Assembly: GCF_947172395.1 (NCBI RefSeq)
Contig: NC_069093.1
Span: 9,335,561-9,399,560, forward strand
Reading direction: 5' to 3'
Source: Bicyclus anynana
Lineage: Eukaryota; Arthropoda; Insecta; Lepidoptera; Nymphalidae
Length of the DNA: 64,000 nucleotides
Position numbers and translations under genes: made by a program. The notes below the pieces were generated by a model that saw only the letters and a program-made list of their open reading frames with translations, was not told the DNA's origin and ran no database searches. Shown here piece after piece: positions 9,264 to 20,597 of the stretch; the first letter of the stretch is position 1, and every line of letters begins with the position of its first letter.

Positions 9264-9733
9264 CCTAGCTACCTGATCTGCAAGTTTCTATCAGTAAAAG
9301 GTGTCTGTTTTAAAGTAATGAAAATAATGGATCTGTAAACAGTATTGAAAATTTATTTATGTGAAGTATTAAATCTGTCTGCACTATCTTGACATAGGAC
9401 TGGTGGAATTGAAAATCGGGACAATCATTTGATTAGAATTCATTGGTGTTTAGGACAACATACTGTCGTGCTAAGCCTTCGTGGCCGGCTATAAATATCG
9501 GCCAACATTGACTAATGGGCACGATGCGAACATTCATTACTGTTGATTGGACTGCTAATGCCGTCGCAGTCAGACAAAACAAACTACCTAAATGACCACA
9601 AGTTAGGATTGAAAACCATTAAAAAGACCATTAATTAAGATTCGAAAACGTTTTTCCTTTTATTACAATGAAAATACCCTTCGGAAAATTCCTTTGATTA
9701 TAATGAAAATATGTTGATAATTTCGTATTAAAA
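9264..9733. other. Unassigned spacer
   Basis: No recognisable gene. A small palindrome-like GGCCGGCTATAAATATCGGCC lies near 9484. Confidence 0.4.
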
Positions 9734-10035
9734 TCGTGATACTCGTAGCCCAGTGGATATGCCTCTCTTTCGATTTGGAGGGCGTAGGTTTGAATCCAGT
9801 CTGGGGCATACATTTCTAACGTTATGTGCATTTCAAGAAATTAAATGTCTCAAAGGGTGAATGAAAAAATTCCTGAGAAAACCTGTATGCTTGAGAATTT
9901 TCTATTTTCATGTGTGAAGTCTGCCATTCTGCCAAAACGCATTGGGCCAGCGTGGTGGACTATTTGTCTAATTCCTCTTATTCCAAGAGGTGACTCGTGC
10001 TCAACAGTGAGCCGAATATGAGTTGTTAATGATGA
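9734..10035 (+). mobile_element. SINE-A, diverged full length
   Basis: Box A is intact (GTAGCCCAGTGGATATG). Box B reads GGTTTGAATCC with one change. The 3' block and the GTTAATGATGA tail are present. Many substitutions suggest age. Confidence 0.88.
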
Positions 10036-10328
10036 ATTTCGGATTGATTTGTTTGTTCTTCACCATGCACAATAAAAAAGGTTCTCCCTAAAGACTTCAT
10101 CCAGATCGCTTCATCTGTTCATCCGATACCAGAAAACAAATCGTCATAATTATCAGTATATTTTAACGGTCTACTACGAAGCCAGACATAGGAGACGGGA
10201 TATGGAGTTTAGACCCACCACGCCGCTCCAATGCGTTATAGCGATTATGCGGCTTTTGTATCTATTACCATTAAATTACCTTGAATTTAAACCCAAGAAC
10301 TTGTGTCAGGCTCTTCGTACAATCGTTC

Positions 10329-10452
10329 GTTATCAACCTATATTCGGTCCACTACTAAGCTCGAGTCTCCTCTCAGAATGAGAGGGGTTAGGCAAATAGT
10401 CCACCACACTGGCCCAATGCGGATTGGCAGACTTCACACACGCAGAGAATTA
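10329..10452 (-). mobile_element. SINE-A 3' half only
   Basis: Contains only the part downstream of AATTCTCTGCGTGTG. It is the complement of the 5'-half copies at 12092-12264 and 22244-22433, which stop at the same place. Confidence 0.85.
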
Positions 10453-10460
10453 TGAACATT

Positions 10461-10561
10461 GGCTATCGATAGATCACGGGATCAAGATCTGACAATCCCA
10501 TACATGTTTCCAGTTTTCGAAGCGTTAGCGATCGTAGAGAGAGAATCGACGCGCCACTTGG
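10461..10561. mobile_element. Foldback element, half copy
   Basis: The right half of the family at 37177-37350: GATCACGGGATC centre, CAGTTTTCGAAGCGTTAGCG, GAGAATCGACGCGCCACTTG. Confidence 0.75.
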
Positions 10562-10975
10562 TCACAGGGGTAGTGTACCTACACGCTAATCTCCAAAGTT
10601 AAGTAATTTTCAGTTAGCTTTAACAATGTGAATCTTGCAACAAATTGTTGTTCAAAATATTATAAATACATAATTTTTATGAAAGGATTTTATGAGTTTC
10701 ACACTTTAAATGGCAGCGTAATATCTTATTCTAATTTGACTTTGCAATTTTGCAGTAAAAGAGATCAAAGAAGGGAAAATAATTTTACATTCATATTAAA
10801 TTTTTTATTCATTCAACGAGATCCTATTCAACGTGAATACCTCTAATTTGAGTTATTGAGGAGCATTTTTTCACAAAACCTTATTTTATTTTCTGTTTCA
10901 ATTGTGCTTTTTAGGATTACGAGTATGTTGATCTTTATTAGGAAGCACTGCAGAAATTAGTTCAATATATTGTAA
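10562..10975. other. Unassigned spacer
   Basis: A 72-codon plus frame (10628-10846) has no homology I recognise. Confidence 0.4.
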
Positions 10976-11236
10976 GAGCCATGATATGACCTCTGCCTCC
11001 GATTCCGAAGGGTGTGGGTTCGAATCCAGGGCATGCACCTTTCAATTGTGTGCATTTTAAGAAATTAAACATCAGGTGTCTCTAACGGTGAAGGAAAAAC
11101 ATCGTGAGGAAACCTGCATACCAGAATATTTTCTTAATTCTCTGCGTGCGTGAAGTCTTCCGATCCGCATTGGGCCAGCGTGGTGAACTATTGACCTAAC
11201 CCCTCTCATTCTGGTGTTGATAAAGATGATGACGAG
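10976..11236 (+). mobile_element. SINE-A with box A deleted
   Basis: The head reads GCCATGATATGACC, so the 12 bases carrying box A are gone. The breakpoints fall on two GATA words (GATAgcccagtgGATA). Box B is intact. Most of the hairpin block is also deleted before the GATGATGACGA tail. Confidence 0.88.
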
Positions 11237-11290
11237 GTAAAAAAATAATTGATACAAGTTATGTTTTATTTGTATTTTATTTGTATCCTA

Positions 11291-11691
11291 TCCTACTAAT
11301 ATTATAAACGCGAAAATTTGTATGGATGTTTGGATGTATGTTTGGATGTTTGGATGTTTGTTACTTGTTAACGCCGTTACTACTTAAGCGATTTGGCTGA
11401 AATTTGGAATGGAAATAAATTTTACTCTGGATTGACACATAGGCTACATTTTTATCCCGAAAAAATCCATGGTTTTCCGAGATTTGCGAAAACTGATGAT
11501 TTTGATGATATGAATGTTTGTTTCTCTTTCACGCCTCGACTACTGAACCAAATTAACTGAAATTTGGTATTAAGATATTTTATAGCCTGGATTAACACGT
11601 AGGCTACTTTTTATCCCGGAAAAATCCATGGTTCCCGAGGGATTTGTGAAAAACTAAATTCCACGCGGACGAAGTCGCAGGCGTCCGCTAG
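11291..11691 (+). mobile_element. Helitron-like element with internal duplication
   Basis: Starts TCCTACTAATATTATAAACG and ends GGCGTCCGCTAG. The 3'-terminal GCGGACGAAG...CGTCCGC can form a hairpin. The middle block (ACTACT.AA..GATTTGGCTGAAATTTGG to GAAAAACT) occurs twice, which makes the copy 401 bp instead of about 210. Confidence 0.8.
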
Positions 11692-11744
11692 TGTTTGTAT
11701 AAAGTAGCGTGCACTCGCTAGTGCATACTATAATGCTCGCATCA

Positions 11745-11900
11745 CTTTCCACGGAAAACATTTTAGTGGCAAAGTTAACAGCACGTATGGCTGCGGGCCG
11801 AAGCTAAATTTTATTGCGAACAACTTAAACATGAAGTAATAACAAGTTGTTATCTTATTTCCTGAAAACGTTCGTAGATATTTGTTTTGTTTCAACAGTT
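11745..11900. repeat. Unnamed repeat, partner of 56015-56190
   Basis: Shares GGCAAAGTT, ATTGCGAACAACTTAAAC and TGAAGTAATAACA-type blocks with 56015-56190, same orientation. Confidence 0.55.
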
Positions 11901-12091
11901 TGAGAAGTTCTGTCTGAGACTCGTGCAGACCCTAATTATGGAGATGTTTTTCAAATAGAATCTAATAGATAGGTAGGAGGTAGAAAAAACGTGAAAAGCA
12001 AGCCCATTTAATAGTGATAGTTAGATTGTCAAACATTGTCACCCTAAACTGCGTAACCCACATTGGTGTCTAAATCAAGGAGTACGTACAT

Positions 12092-12264
12092 AGAATTGAG
12101 AAAATTGTCTGGTATGCAGGTTTATTCACGATGTTATCCTTCACCGTTTGAGACACGTGATATTTAATTTCTTAAAATGCATACAACTGAAAAGTTGGAG
12201 GTGCATGCCCCGAACCTACACCCTCCGGAATCGGAGGTAGAGCTATCCACTGGGCTATCACAGC
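12092..12264 (-). mobile_element. SINE-A 5' half with its own target duplication
   Basis: Contains the tRNA-like head and body but stops inside AATTCT..., where the intact copies continue. The 10-bp word TCAAGGAGTA is repeated at 12075-12084 and 12270-12279. A short form therefore appears to have inserted as such. Confidence 0.85.
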
Positions 12265-12604
12265 TCTAGTCAAGGAGTATAAGTCTCAAAAGTAAAAGTA
12301 TATAAATATTAAACACACGACATTTCATTAGCTGCTATTTGTAAAAAAAAAAATATTCAGAAAAAAGCTTTCCCATCCGCGAATAAATCAAGTTGACGCT
12401 GGCAATTTACTTGTTTGACAGAAACCACATCAACTCTCAGCCAGCGATGGCTTTACTTACAAGAAAATGGATTCGTTAACGGGGAAGTTGGAAATCCAAT
12501 AAGTAGGTGCCAGAATCGCTTTGATAATTTCTAGGAACTGATTCTCCCAGTAAGCTCATTACAAGCGATTTCAACCTTAATGTTAAAAAGCTTTAGACCC
12601 AATG
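12265..12604. other. Unassigned spacer
   Basis: Nothing recognised. Confidence 0.45.
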
Positions 12605-13020
12605 ATTTTATACTATTAGATATGTAAATAGCGCGTCGAAAAAGTGGCTAATTCTTGACGTGACAACGTCTTATAATTCGATGGAGCCGGCTGCACACTC
12701 GAAGGAAGATCACGTCATGCGTCGTTCACTCGCATTAGGGTTGCCAACTTTTTTTACAAGAAATAAAGTATATACTAGTCTATAAAGATTATTAAACAGT
12801 ATTTTAGAAAAACGAACATTTTCTTTAAAAAAATGCAAATTAGTATTTTCTTATGACGTTGTCACGTTCAACTATCGTCAGTTAACCGACTTTACAGACA
12901 ACTGATTTTTTTAATTATATTTAGTCGCATTGTAAACAACGAAAGTTATTTAAACATTATTATTATCTAAATATTGTCTACAATTGCGAGTTGTGTATTT
13001 AGAAAGTGTAAAAACTAGTA
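12605..13020 (+). repeat. Unnamed repeat split by MITE-2
   Basis: The outer parts (12605-12654 and 12912-13015) match the uninterrupted copy at 1862-2003. Confidence 0.65.
12655..12911 (+). mobile_element. MITE-2 copy
   Basis: The ends contain the inverted words GACGTGACAACGTC and GACGTTGTCACGTTC. The interior has ATGACGTCA-like and AGGGTTGCCAACTTTTTTTA blocks shared by five copies in the window. No ORF. Superfamily unknown; see the 9-bp duplication at the 32390 copy. Confidence 0.85.
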
Positions 13021-13117
13021 AATACAATAGAAATATATTTACTTCTTACGAGTTCCTTTAATATATCTTAATAAAATATTAAATTACTTAACTTTGTCTT
13101 ATATTTTGTGTGCGTAT

Positions 13118-13287
13118 ACCCGAATCTGTGCTGACGTTTTTCTCTTTCACAGTGGTTGTCTGGAAGAGATCGCTCTTTAGCGATAAGACCGCCATTTGTA
13201 CATTAGTTTCTAAGTCTTGTTATAAGTTATTGTTTATTTTTAATGTACTTACAATAAAGTATATTTCTTCTTCTTCTTCTTATATCT
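13118..13287 (+). mobile_element. LINE 3' UTR
   Basis: Contains TTGTCTGGAAGAGATCGCTC and TTTAGCGATAAGACCGCC, a block I know as frequent at lepidopteran LINE 3' ends, then a (CTT)n tail. The family name is uncertain. Confidence 0.55.
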
Positions 13288-13879
13288 ACCTATAGACCAA
13301 CGTAAACGTATAAAGCAACACCAGACACTAGTGTTACTATTCCTAAACCAAGATTTACATTGAAGTGTAGTAAGTTACACAGCTGGGAGTATTTGAACTT
13401 GATGGATTATATCTTCACTAAACATTATTGTTTAGACTTCAACTACTCTGCATGGAAGAGATAACAACAGCTGTACCAACTGGCTTTACTATTCAAGACT
13501 TGTAAATTTTGTAACCCTTTACTTGCCTAACTAAACACTTAGTGAATGAATAATGGATCAACAATTTACCTACAATAGAATCATTTTCTTTGTAAACATT
13601 TGAGCTACGAAATTTACCTATCAAATTATACAAAAGATGTTTACAACAAAACATTTTCATTTCTACACAATTTTGCGTAGAATGTTTACGACCACTGCCG
13701 TAAATGACAGTCGTGAGTTCTTAGTTTATCAGTATTGTGAAAATATTTTCAATGGCCCAGTTACTAAGTAAGGGTCCAGTTACTTTTCCTTTAATAGAAG
13801 GAATTTGAAGCTTAGATTCACTAAGTTCTCGAAATCTGATCTACCTATGTGGACCATGTGGACCATTGATGTTGTCCAT
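13288..13879. other. Unassigned spacer
   Basis: Ordinary AT-rich sequence; no repeat recognised. Confidence 0.45.
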
Positions 13880-14414
13880 AAAAAGAAAGAAAGAAAGAAG
13901 AAAGAAAGAAAATATATTTATTACTACATTATGCCACACATCACAATTATTTAAGAATAATACCCTGTGATATGTGGCATAACCTAGAAAAAGGTCCTAG
14001 CTCAGCATATTGCTGTATGCTCCCCATAAACAAAGAACATACAGCGCTGATTTTCAGCTAGGACCCAGTTCTAAGTGCCACCACGAAAACAGGCAACATA
14101 AACCTATATTAAAAGCAAAACCAAATTAAAACTTATAACTAGTTTAAAAAAAATATAAAAAAGAACAAAAAGAAAAATTATATAACATTAAAGTACCTAC
14201 AGTATTAAAACCAACAATCAAATTTATTCCCAAGTTTAAATTCACCTACTATACTATTATTATTATATTTACTTACTATAACTACATAATAAATAAAAAA
14301 GAAAAAGAATATTTATATAAAAAGTAATATGAATGAATAATTACTTTTGTACATTATTAAATATAATATTGATTACACATATAAGTTACACATAGTATAA
14401 TATATAAATATTTG
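13880..14414 (-). mobile_element. 3' UTR and tail of the LINE at 14415-16429
   Basis: Non-coding, ending on the minus strand in a TTTC-rich microsatellite (13880-13913). The part around 13980-14095, with CAGCGCTGATTTTCAGCT, recurs at 60290-60355, so the two belong to related elements. Confidence 0.7.
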
Positions 14415-16429
14415 CTATAAGAAAGAAAACTCCGCCACATGATGCTGGAATTCCATCTGTTTGTCGAGGAGAAATCGGTTCAATAATTTTTTAAATTTAA
14501 ATTTAGACTTGAATTTTTTTATTGGGGGGGGGGAATATTATTCCAGCATTTAGTAGCGGAGTATGTAAATGACCCTCTAAACGCGGCAGTACGGTGAGGG
14601 GGAACCCGAAATTGATGTCGGCAGCTGCGACGCACGGTTTCATCATCAGCCGCCCAAGTGAGTTTATCAAGAAGATACAGTGGTTTACCCTCCTTAATAA
14701 CTCCAAACAGTAAACACGCCAAATGTAACTTTCTTCTAGTTCTCATCTTTAACAAACTATGATGGTTCAAAAATGGAGTAATATGAGTTCTTGGCGGGAC
14801 ATTAAAACAGAAACGAGCACAAGCATTTTGTACTCGTTGTATTAAGCGCTTGGTTCTACACAGAAGTCGAGGACCAAATACAACATCTGCCTAGTTGAGC
14901 TTTGACAATACCAAAGATTCGACCAATTTTATACGTAGTTCCTGAGAGAGGTATTCACGGACCTTATAAATGATTTTTAGCCGATAAAAACAATTTCGAA
15001 CTACCTCTGCCACATGATCCTCAAACCTAAGGCCAGAATCCATAAGTAGACCTAAATTACGCGCTTGGAAAACTCGCTCCAAAATGTTACCCCTAATGGA
15101 AATATTGACATGCTCCAAATTGACTTTATGCAATTGTTTAATTGTACCAAATAAAATGAATTTTGACTTTGAAGGGTTAAGGACAAGAGAATTACGCTCA
15201 GACCAGTCTGCTATTCGATCAAGGTCCTCATTAATCAAATTAACGGCTTTATCAACATCTTCCGGCTTACAGGAATAGTACAGTTGCAGGTCATCAGCAT
15301 ACAGGTGGTACTTGCAGTTTTTAATCTGCTGGATTATATCCGCACAATATATAATGAAGAGAAGCGGACCCAAAACCGAACCCTGTGGTACACCTCTAGG
15401 TACTAACGTAGATGTTGAACGCCGTTTACTGCCATCATCATATGCTATTTCCACAAACTGTGTCCTGTTACTGAGATAACTATCAAACCATTTAACAGTA
15501 TCAATATCAAACCCATAATATGACAACTTTGATAATAAGAGTGCAACATTGATACTGTCAAATGCTCGAGAAAAATCGAGAAGCACAAGAACAGTACACA
15601 TACCCGCATCCTGCGATGTAAGTATGTTGTCTGTGACATCCAACAGAGCCGTCACTGTACCACGACCAGCCCTAAACCCAGACTGATACTCCGGCAAAAT
15701 ATTCCGCTTCTCTACGTATGCTGAAACCTGCAAGTGCACTACTTTTTCTAGTATTTTTGAGAAGCACGGTAAAATGCTAATCGGGCGAAGGTCTTTAGGT
15801 GTTTGGGGAATTGGTATTTTAGGTAGGGGACGAATCAGTGCAGTTTTCCAGTCATTTGGAAAAACAGAGCTAGTAATCGAGGTGTTAATTATGGTCATAA
15901 TAGTGTCGACACTTTGCGGGAGTGTCATAAACATCATGTCCAGTGTAATTTTATCAGTACCTTCAGCATTCGAGTGAAGATTTTTAAGAATTTTTAAAAT
16001 ACCAATTTCAGAAATAGTAGATAAAGAGAAGGAATCGCTATAAAGATGATTAAATTCATAATAGGTAAGAAGAGATAAAGACGTAATGTTAGCACCTGGG
16101 ACATTTAGAAAATGAGCATTTATTGCCTCGACATCTGTGAAATGTGCTGGTAATTGAACTTTTTTGTTAGGCAGCACAGTAGTTTTTAAATTAGACCACA
16201 TTATTTTAGGAAATTTTATTTTATTATTAATATCATGCTTGAAATAAGCGCGCTTTTCGTTGTGAATGGACTCGATAACCAAATGTTTATACTGTATGTA
16301 GCTAATTTTATTTGCTTCACATTTATCACAACGCCATTTTTCGTGTGCATTGTCCCTTAATCTCATCATTAACTTAACGTTATAAAAAATAAAAGGTGGA
16401 TAAGTGCCCTGGTTTATCGATCGAATCAC
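14415..16429 (-). pseudogene. Non-LTR retrotransposon RT (CR1/Jockey-type), 5'-truncated
   Basis: This is the largest coding relic. From 16429 the frame runs 512 codons to a TAG at 14893-14891, then stays open in the same frame to about 14519. Domains in order: a linker (VKLMMRLRDNAHEKWR, about residue 19), RT blocks DLRPISILPCFSKILEKVVH, FRAGRGTVTALLDVTD, VLLDFSRAFDSI (first catalytic Asp), VPRGVPQGSVLGPLLF, then YADDLQLY (catalytic Asp pair, about residue 353) and the thumb/C-terminal region. After a run of ten C on the minus strand (14522-14531) homology continues in another frame to a stop at 14417-14415. The endonuclease is absent: homology fades near 16429. The lesions are one nonsense codon, one homopolymer frameshift and the truncation. 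Jockey or CR1 cannot be separated by eye. Confidence 0.92.
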
Positions 16430-16654
16430 TTAGTTGGCAACACTGTTCATGTTCGTGTCTTCAAATAATCTCATAAAACAACTATAATATTGTCAATTAT
16501 CGTTGTGAAACTTATTTTTTGGGGAAAGTTATAACTATTTAAAGTAATTTATTCATTAATAAACAAAAACTATCAAGTATTTTTTAGTTTTATGTAAAGT
16601 GCGGGACGGAGACGAAAGGTCTGGGTAGGGAATGGTCATTCCCCTTTAGTGTGG

Positions 16655-16750
16655 GTCCAAAAATGAACATGAGCAAGACGAAGATCATGACTAATGCTCA
16701 TGTACCGCTCCACCCAGTTATTGTTGAGAACTCTGCGCTGAGGGCAAATC
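16655..16750 (+). pseudogene. RTE RT fragment
   Basis: Reads MNMSKTKIMTNAHVPLHPVI, matching the segment just after the FVDD box in the RTE relic at 53779-53860. Ends abruptly. Confidence 0.75.
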
Positions 16751-16768
16751 ATTACAAATATATTATAA

Positions 16769-17225
16769 CTAGCGGACCCGGTCAAGCTTCGCTTTGACTT
16801 ATGTGTACTTCTTGCCTATCCCTACCTTACACAACCCTACCCCTACCCTACCCTTACCCTATCCCTACCCTAAAAATATGTAAATTATTTCTCTTGGAAA
16901 AATCATAGACAACATAAAAATACATTCACGCATTAGTTAACCTATAGAGAAAATCTTAGAAATTGTTTTCGAAAATAGAAACTTTTATTTACACATAATA
17001 AATTTATGAACGCACGCCTAAAATTATTTGTCATATGGAAAATTATTCATCTTTAATAATTATTTATTCGTTGAGTTTTCATTGTCTCTAAGATGTATTA
17101 TGCTATTCTTGGCGGAGACAAATCCAACGAATGAAAAACAATGAAAATCGTTCCAGCAGATCTCGAGTTATAAGTGTTGTAAGTTTTATATGTGGTGTAA
17201 ACCCGACCTTCTTTTATATATATAG
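16769..17225 (-). mobile_element. Helitron-like element, CCCTAC-rich subfamily
   Basis: Starts CTAGCGGACCCGGTCAAGC and carries a degenerate CCCTAC microsatellite. The same 3' end in plus orientation lies at 56560-56768. The 5' limit is uncertain. Confidence 0.6.
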
Positions 17226-17556
17226 ATATATAGATATCTATTAGTAAGTGCACTACCTAAGTGTTTTTCTACGGGCTACTAAAATAGACTGAAACAGATT
17301 GGTGAAACAGCGAGTAGGTTTGTATAGTGTATACCCTCACATTGCACATGCTTGTTAGTAGGAAGTTAGCAATAAATAGGTCACGTGGGAGGAACGCCTC
17401 CGTCTATGAGATCTTGCGGTGTGATGTTGTTTCCTTTGTTCTGAACAAACATCTGACGCACATAATAGTTAGATATTTTATTTAATAACGAGCTGTTACT
17501 GCTGGCTTCGTCTGCGTGGTGATTTTGCTTTTGGGTATTTTTAATTCGCCCGATTG
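17226..17556. other. Unassigned spacer
   Basis: Nothing recognised. Confidence 0.45.
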
Positions 17557-17870
17557 TCTATACTAATATTATAAAGAGGAAAACTTTGTTTGTATGTTTG
17601 TTTGATTGTAATGAATAGGCTCAAAAACTACTGGATCGATTTTAAAAATTCGAAAGCTACATTATCCACAAGTAACATAGGCTAAATTTTATTTTGGAAA
17701 AAAATAGGGTTCCGAATAAGATATTTAGGTTTTTCAGACACAAGGTGTAAAAAATCAACCAGAAAAGTAGGGTAGGGGTAGGTAGGAGTAGGGTAGGGGT
17801 AGGGGTAGGATGGGGGTAGTTGAAAGTTTACATCGAGTTTCACGCGGACGAAGTAGCGGGCGTCGGCTAG
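17557..17870 (+). mobile_element. Helitron-like element, complete
   Basis: TCTATACTAATATTATAAAG at the start and GCGGGCGTCGGCTAG at the end, with an internal GTAGGG microsatellite (17769-17816). Confidence 0.8.
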
Positions 17871-18119
17871 TATTGAATATATTGCATAATGCTTAACTAC
17901 CTGTAACTCAATCAATTTCAAATTTAATAATTAGAAAATGTATCACATTTTAGTAACATATGAGTGTTTCTTGTTGAATCCAATCAACTTTATAAAAATC
18001 TGCACGCTGGTAATCATATAATAGCGATTTTTTTTGTTCAATTAAATTTAATTACGCCTATAAGGTGGTAACAAGAATATCTGAAAAAAAAAAACCAAAA
18101 TCGGACTTCTAGGTAATCG

Positions 18120-18433
18120 TCGTCTTTAACCCATATTCGGCTCACTGCTGAGCTCGAGTCTCCTCTCAGAATGAGAGGGGTTAGGCCAATAGTCCACCAC
18201 GCTGGCCCAATGCGGATTGTGCAGACTTCACACACGCAGAGAATTAAGATAATTCTCTGGTATGCAGGTTTCCTCACGATGTTTTCCTTCACCAATTGAG
18301 ACACGTGATATTTAATTTCTTAAAATGCACACAACTGAAAAGTTGGAGGTGCATGCGCCGGACCGGATTGGAACCCACACCCTCTGGAATCGGAGGCAGA
18401 GGTCATATCCACTGGACAATCACGACTAGGCTA
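18120..18433 (-). mobile_element. SINE-A full length with 12-bp target duplication
   Basis: Flanked by TCTAGGTAATCG at 18108-18119 and 18434-18445. Box B has a small change (TTCCAATCC) and box A reads TTGTCCAGTGG. It inserted at the edge of a MITE-2 copy. Confidence 0.92.
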
Positions 18434-18440
18434 TCTAGGT

Positions 18441-18768
18441 AATCGGTTGTCTGTAAAGACGGTTTACTGACGATAGTTGAACGTGACAACGTCAGAAAAT
18501 ACTGATGGAATGGTTGCATTTTTCAAAAGAAAATTATTTTAAACAATAAATAAATAAAATACTGTTAGTTTTTCTAAAATACTGTTTAATAATCTTCATA
18601 GACCAGAATATACTTTTTTCTTGTATAAACAGTTGGCAACCCTAGAGCGAGATATACTTTATTTCTTATAAAAAAGAATTGGTAACCCTAGAGCGAGGGG
18701 ACGACGCATGACGTCATCTTTTTTTGAGTGTGCAGGCTCCATCGAATTATAAGACGTTGTCACGTCAA
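18441..18768 (-). mobile_element. MITE-2 with internal duplication
   Basis: Ends AACGTGACAACGTC and GACGTTGTCACGTC are present. The block GGCAACCCTAGAGCGAG occurs twice (about 18634 and 18679), which adds about 45 bp to the copy. Confidence 0.85.
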
Positions 18769-19550
18769 AAAAATAAACATATTTTGTCGTTACGAGTAAC
18801 AAAACATAACAAAAGTCAAGTAAAGCGGAAACATATGCGTTATACGTCCGCTTCTGACTTATATCACCTACACTTTCTCGGAGACAAGCACGAAAAACTC
18901 CGTAGGCAGTCCGGAAAAACAACATCAAAAGCGATAAGATTATTCAGTGGTCAGAAACAATTTGCTTAAGTATAAAAGAACACAACATTTTCTTTTTCCC
19001 ATCAAAACCGTCGACAGAACAACGAACAAGGAAACTTTTGTTTAACAAACTTCCACCGTAGTTTATTATTGGAGATGCTATAAATGAACTTTGACGAAAC
19101 AAAATCTTTGTTTCCCGACTTCACGAATTCGACACCCTAAAGCAGGTAACTACGGTATTTAATTAATCAAAAGTTTGGTAAAGAAAAGTAGTTAAAACTT
19201 GTGTTGTAACAAGTCTGAATTTTATCTTTATTAGGTAGTTATAAATAATTGCTATAAAACATTGTTTTCAAGCTAGCGATGTAAATTTTATATAATTACC
19301 TACCATGAGTTATTAGGCAATTAAGGTGGAAATATTAAACATATATGAGAAGGATACACGAGTATATAATATCAATAATTTTAAACATGAATCCAACAGA
19401 AATACCTAACAAATTAGAGAAATTAGAGCAAATATGTAAAAAATACCTGCCAATAAAAAAAAAACAAATAACAAATATTGTATAGACAGTATCAGTAGGT
19501 AAAATTAAAACAAAGATAATTTAGGTTAATTAATGCACGCCATTGACAAT
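18769..19550. other. Unassigned; 81-89 codon overlapping frames
   Basis: Two opposed frames around 18724-18969 partly read MITE-2. TATAAAAG at 18972 is followed by no convincing initiator or long frame. Nothing supported. Confidence 0.35.
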
Positions 19551-19678
19551 CAATTACTCTCACGTTTCTACAGCACCCACGACTATAACTGATCGTGTAT
19601 TGGTCACTGCGTGTGTGACGGCTCGACTTACGAAACGTCTTCGCTGCCGTTCGCGCTGCAGAAACGTGAGAATAATTG
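19551..19678. mobile_element. Short foldback MITE
   Basis: Arms 19551-19574 (CAATTACTCTCACGTTTCTA...) and 19655-19678 pair over 24 bases with two mismatches. The 80-bp centre is GC-richer than its surroundings. Confidence 0.65.
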
Positions 19679-20339
19679 ACCTAAGAAATATATAATTATT
19701 GAACTGAATAGGATGATGTCTAAATACCAAATCCTTGTACACTAATTATAAAGATATTACGGCCGGATAAATTAATTATAAGTAATTTTACTAATATTAC
19801 TAACGATAAACTAAATAGTTGTTGATATTGGTAACTTCTTAAATAGTCGGTTTTGATTGGGAAAGTCAAATTGAGTCAATCCGTTACCCTTTGAAAAGCA
19901 TATTAAACTAAAATTGTCGCTTACAATATAAATGTCGCTAACCATTCGGCGAACATGGATTATTATGTTAACAAAAATAAATATTCAATTTAATTTCATA
20001 TTATTTCATAATATTTCATTTAAACCTGCGACAACATTTAATCCGCACAAGCATCTATTATAAAATGGCACAACAAACTCCTAATTACGCAACACGAAGA
20101 ATGAACTCGGAGCCCCTCGGGCAGCAGTAGGCAGTGATGGCAGCGGTCGAGCAACTAATTAAATATTTCGCCAACAAAACCTGCGCTCGTGAACAGGTAA
20201 GCGAGCTTGAATAATTTAGCGTCGCGTTCACCTGTCGGGAGGAGTTCGTCGCATTCAATTTAAGGTTAAAGATAAATAAAAATGAAATGCATAATTATTT
20301 GGACTGTGACTTCGGTATGAATAAACTGTTATCATCATT
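19679..20339. other. Unassigned spacer
   Basis: AT-rich; nothing recognised. Confidence 0.45.
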
Positions 20340-20596
20340 TATTGACGTGACGCACGGCGGGCTACATAGTTCGAAAAGCCGATGGACGTTGGGGTCCCAA
20401 GGTGCTGGAATGGCGACCCCGCTCCGGAAAGCGCAGTGTTGGGCAACCCCCCACTAGGTGGACCGAGGATATCAAGCGGGTTGCAGGGAGCCGCTGGATG
20501 CTGGCGGCTCGAGGTCGTTGTACTTGGAGGTCCATGCAAGAGGCCTACGTCCAGCAGTGGACGTCTATCGGCTGTTAAGGTAAGGTAAGGTAAGGT
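20340..20596 (+). pseudogene. RTE-clade LINE 3' end
   Basis: A plus frame from about 20408 reads VLEWRPRSGKRSVGQPPTRW, then DIKRVAGSRWM and EAYVQQWTSIGC, then TAA. That is the C-terminus of the endonuclease/RT protein of many lepidopteran RTE LINEs. It is followed by a GTAAG tail (five repeats), the short tandem tail RTE elements use. Only the last 60 or so residues remain. Confidence 0.88.
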
Positions 20597-20597
20597 A

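Noticed and set aside
11072..11257. 61-codon minus frame, also 22203-22415 and 42107-42334
   Set aside because: All are antisense or sense readings of SINE-A; the shared residues come from the repeat.
16800..16875. Telomere-like CCCTA repeats
   Set aside because: The unit is a degenerate CCCTAC/GTAGGG inside Helitron-like copies; the insect telomeric repeat is TTAGG.
18972..18979. TATAAAAG promoter
   Set aside because: No convincing initiator, downstream element or long frame follows; such words are expected by chance in AT-rich DNA.
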